From positions 1-5,147 of the forward strand of contig JAQNCU010000238.1 of the NCBI GenBank assembly GCA_029077775.1: a DNA stretch of 5,147 bases, read 5' to 3'. The notes under the pieces were generated by a model. That model was not told the origin of the DNA. It did no database searches and was given only the letters and a program-made list of their open reading frames with translations. A program made the translations under genes and the position numbers. How positions within the stretch are numbered: the stretch's first letter is position 1; every line of letters starts with the position of its first letter. This document shows positions 3,796 through 5,147 of the stretch, in pieces. This DNA comes from Acidocella sp. (lineage in GTDB: Bacteria > Pseudomonadota > Alphaproteobacteria > Acetobacterales > Acetobacteraceae).

Positions 3796-5099
3796 TGAGG
3801 ACGGACGCGAATGACGATCTGACGGATTTTTCTGACGTCTGGTCGCTTGCGATCGAGGGCAGCGGCACCGGCATCTGGGACCGCTGCCTGGTTACTGACA
3901 AGATCCGCTACTCTCCCAGCTGGTTCGCCATCCTGGGATATGACGACTTGCCGTCCTCCAATCATATCGAGGTCAGCTATAGCCGTGTTCACCCAGACGA
4001 TCTGGCTTTCGTTCGTCGGCAGCTAGAGGACCATTTTGACGGCCGCACCCTGGTCTACGAGGTAGAGCACCGGCTGCGCACCAAGGATGGCAGCTACAAA
4101 TGGGTGCTTAGTCGCGGCCGCATCATCGCCCGCGCCCCGGACGGTAAACCGCTGCGCATGGCCGGCACAACTGTCGACATCAGCCGGACTCGGGACCTCG
4201 CCATCCAACTGCAAGAGCAGACCGAAGCGCTGACCGCCGCCCACCGCCTTGCTAAACTCGGGATCTGGAACTGGGACCTCAACGCCGAATGTTTCAGGTT
4301 TTCACCAGAGACTGCAGAGATGCACGGCCGCCCTGATATCTCCGCTATCAGTGTTGAGCAAATGCAGGCGATGTTCCATCCGCACGACTTAGCAAAGGCG
4401 TTCGCCGTCTTCCGCCATGCCATCGTTGAGCAGGTTCCGGTGACCTTAGAATATCGCATCCGGCACTCCAACGGCGGCGAAATCCATATGCTCACCCATG
4501 CCGAACCCGTGCGTGGGCCTGACGGGCGCACCGCACTGGTCCGGGGCACTACCCAGGATATTACTAGCTTTCGCCGGATTGAGGCTGCCTTGCGCGAGAG
4601 TGAAGATCATCACCGTCATATGGTTGAATTGCACCCGCAAATCCCCTGGACCGCCGGGCCGGACGGCGGCGTGCTCGAGGCGGGACCACAATGGTACGCT
4701 CTAACGGGCATGACGCCCGCAACCACCATTCCGAATGGCTGGGTGAACGCCGTGCACGCGGATGACCGCGCTTGGGTCGCGCAAGCCTGGACGCAGGTTG
4801 TGCACAGCGCCGGCCGGCTGGATATCGAATTCCGGGTGCACAGCGCTTCCGGGAGCAGCCTCTGGATGCGCAGCCGGGCCGCCCCTCGCATTGGCACAAA
4901 TGGCGAAGTCATCCGCTGGTACGGCACACTGGAAAACGTCACCGAGCAAAGACTGGCCCAGGAGAGCCTGCGCTATGCTGCCGAGCACGACGTTCTTACC
5001 GGTACGCTCAACCGCGGCGCTTTATTCACCGAGATCAACCTCTTGCTGGCCCAGCGCCCCGGGTTACCCCCGCCAGTCTTGCTCTGCCTCGATCTATAG
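3792..5099 (+). CDS. Triple-PAS protein with GGDEF domain cut off after its first strand
   Basis: 435 residues, read from ATG 3792 (a second ATG follows directly). Three PAS/PAC units are visible. PAS1, about 15-136, has IEGSGTGIWD, VHPDD, YEVEHRLRTKDGSYKWVLSR and MAGTTVDISRTRD. PAS2, 148-263, has AKLGIWNWDL, YRIRHSNGGEIHM and VRGTTQDITSFRR. PAS3, 269-387, has WYALTGM, VHADDR, EFRVHSASGSSLWMRSR and RWYGTLENVTEQR. A linker helix then enters a GGDEF domain (399-435) with AEHDVLTGTLNRGALF and VLLCLDL. A GGDEF domain would continue with D-x-F-K-x-x-N-D and GGDEF over about 120 more residues, and often an EAL domain; instead TAG follows at once. As it stands the protein has sensors but no catalytic output. 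The DNA changes at about 5094, consistent with interruption by inserted or rearranged sequence. No transmembrane segment is seen. PAS ligands are unknown. Confidence 0.85.
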   Translation: MMRTDANDDLTDFSDVWSLAIEGSGTGIWDRCLVTDKIRYSPSWFAILGYDDLPSSNHIEVSYSRVHPDDLAFVRRQLEDHFDGRTLVYEVEHRLRTKDGSYKWVLSRGRIIARAPDGKPLRMAGTTVDISRTRDLAIQLQEQTEALTAAHRLAKLGIWNWDLNAECFRFSPETAEMHGRPDISAISVEQMQAMFHPHDLAKAFAVFRHAIVEQVPVTLEYRIRHSNGGEIHMLTHAEPVRGPDGRTALVRGTTQDITSFRRIEAALRESEDHHRHMVELHPQIPWTAGPDGGVLEAGPQWYALTGMTPATTIPNGWVNAVHADDRAWVAQAWTQVVHSAGRLDIEFRVHSASGSSLWMRSRAAPRIGTNGEVIRWYGTLENVTEQRLAQESLRYAAEHDVLTGTLNRGALFTEINLLLAQRPGLPPPVLLCLDL

Positions 5100-5147
5100 T
5101 CATTCCTATTAAGAATGGAGTTTGATAAGTTCCGCCACATCTTTTCC
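5095..5147. other. Foreign-looking sequence after the broken GGDEF gene
   Basis: From about 5095 the GGDEF coding pattern ends and the DNA becomes visibly A+T-richer than the gene before it. It has a small inverted repeat CATTC (5101-5105) / GAATG (5113-5117). Two frames stay open to the right edge: plus strand from ATG 5115 (MEFDKFRHIFS) and minus strand entering from the right (GKDVAELIKLHS, TAA at 5111-5109). Either could be the edge of a gene in an inserted element; about 50 bases are too few to decide. The junction contains TATAG, and several insertion-sequence families target TA. Confidence 0.35.

Noticed and set aside
4094..4549. 151-codon minus-strand frame inside the PAS gene
   Set aside because: It is a typical shadow of a G+C-rich coding gene; the plus strand has three well-formed PAS domains here.

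Overview
The window looks like a decayed mobile-element region joined to a cyclic-di-GMP signalling locus. The diguanylate cyclase, the PAS-GGDEF protein, the BrnT/BrnA pair and the gene style fit an alphaproteobacterium, perhaps a sphingomonad. That placement rests on recognised protein style only, so I hold it loosely. Several independent broken genes (two recombinase pieces, a ParA start, a transposase tail) point to plasmid or genomic-island DNA.

Left part (1-2360). The window opens in the last 46 codons of a serine recombinase (+). Next, on the minus strand, comes an apparently intact toxin-antitoxin pair: an AbrB/MazE-like antitoxin (921 to 649) overlapping by 8 bp a RelE/ParE-like toxin (656 to 330). 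Its promoter region carries a promoter-like -35/-10 pair and three AGCAC repeats at 8-bp spacing. A block of about 80% A+T (1021-1140) follows, with a perfect 16-bp palindrome and further inverted repeats. It leads into a well-formed start of a ParA-type ATPase that is out of frame at its Walker A motif and loses similarity after about 17 residues. Next is a BrnT/BrnA module: brnT lacks a usual start codon and has a 1-nt frameshift, while brnA is intact. It is followed by a minus-strand serine-recombinase remnant (no catalytic domain, one frameshift), fused head-on at about 2185-2200 to the last 56 codons of an IS5-like transposase (+).

Right part (2361-5147). A 70-residue helical protein of unknown function (GTG start, good Shine-Dalgarno) lies 8 nt upstream of a 331-residue GAF-GGDEF diguanylate cyclase with intact active site and inhibitory site. 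After a 171-nt gap comes a three-PAS protein whose GGDEF domain stops after its first strand. From about 5094 the sequence changes character, so the gene was probably interrupted by an insertion or rearrangement whose other side lies outside the window.

Working together: the small protein and cyclase look like one translational unit making c-di-GMP. The PAS protein would have been a second c-di-GMP enzyme but cannot be one as it stands. The left part holds one probably functional toxin-antitoxin pair, one orphan antitoxin and the scars of past recombination. I see no clearly new system. The most promising leads are the 70-residue partner of the cyclase and the palindrome array in front of the ParA relic.
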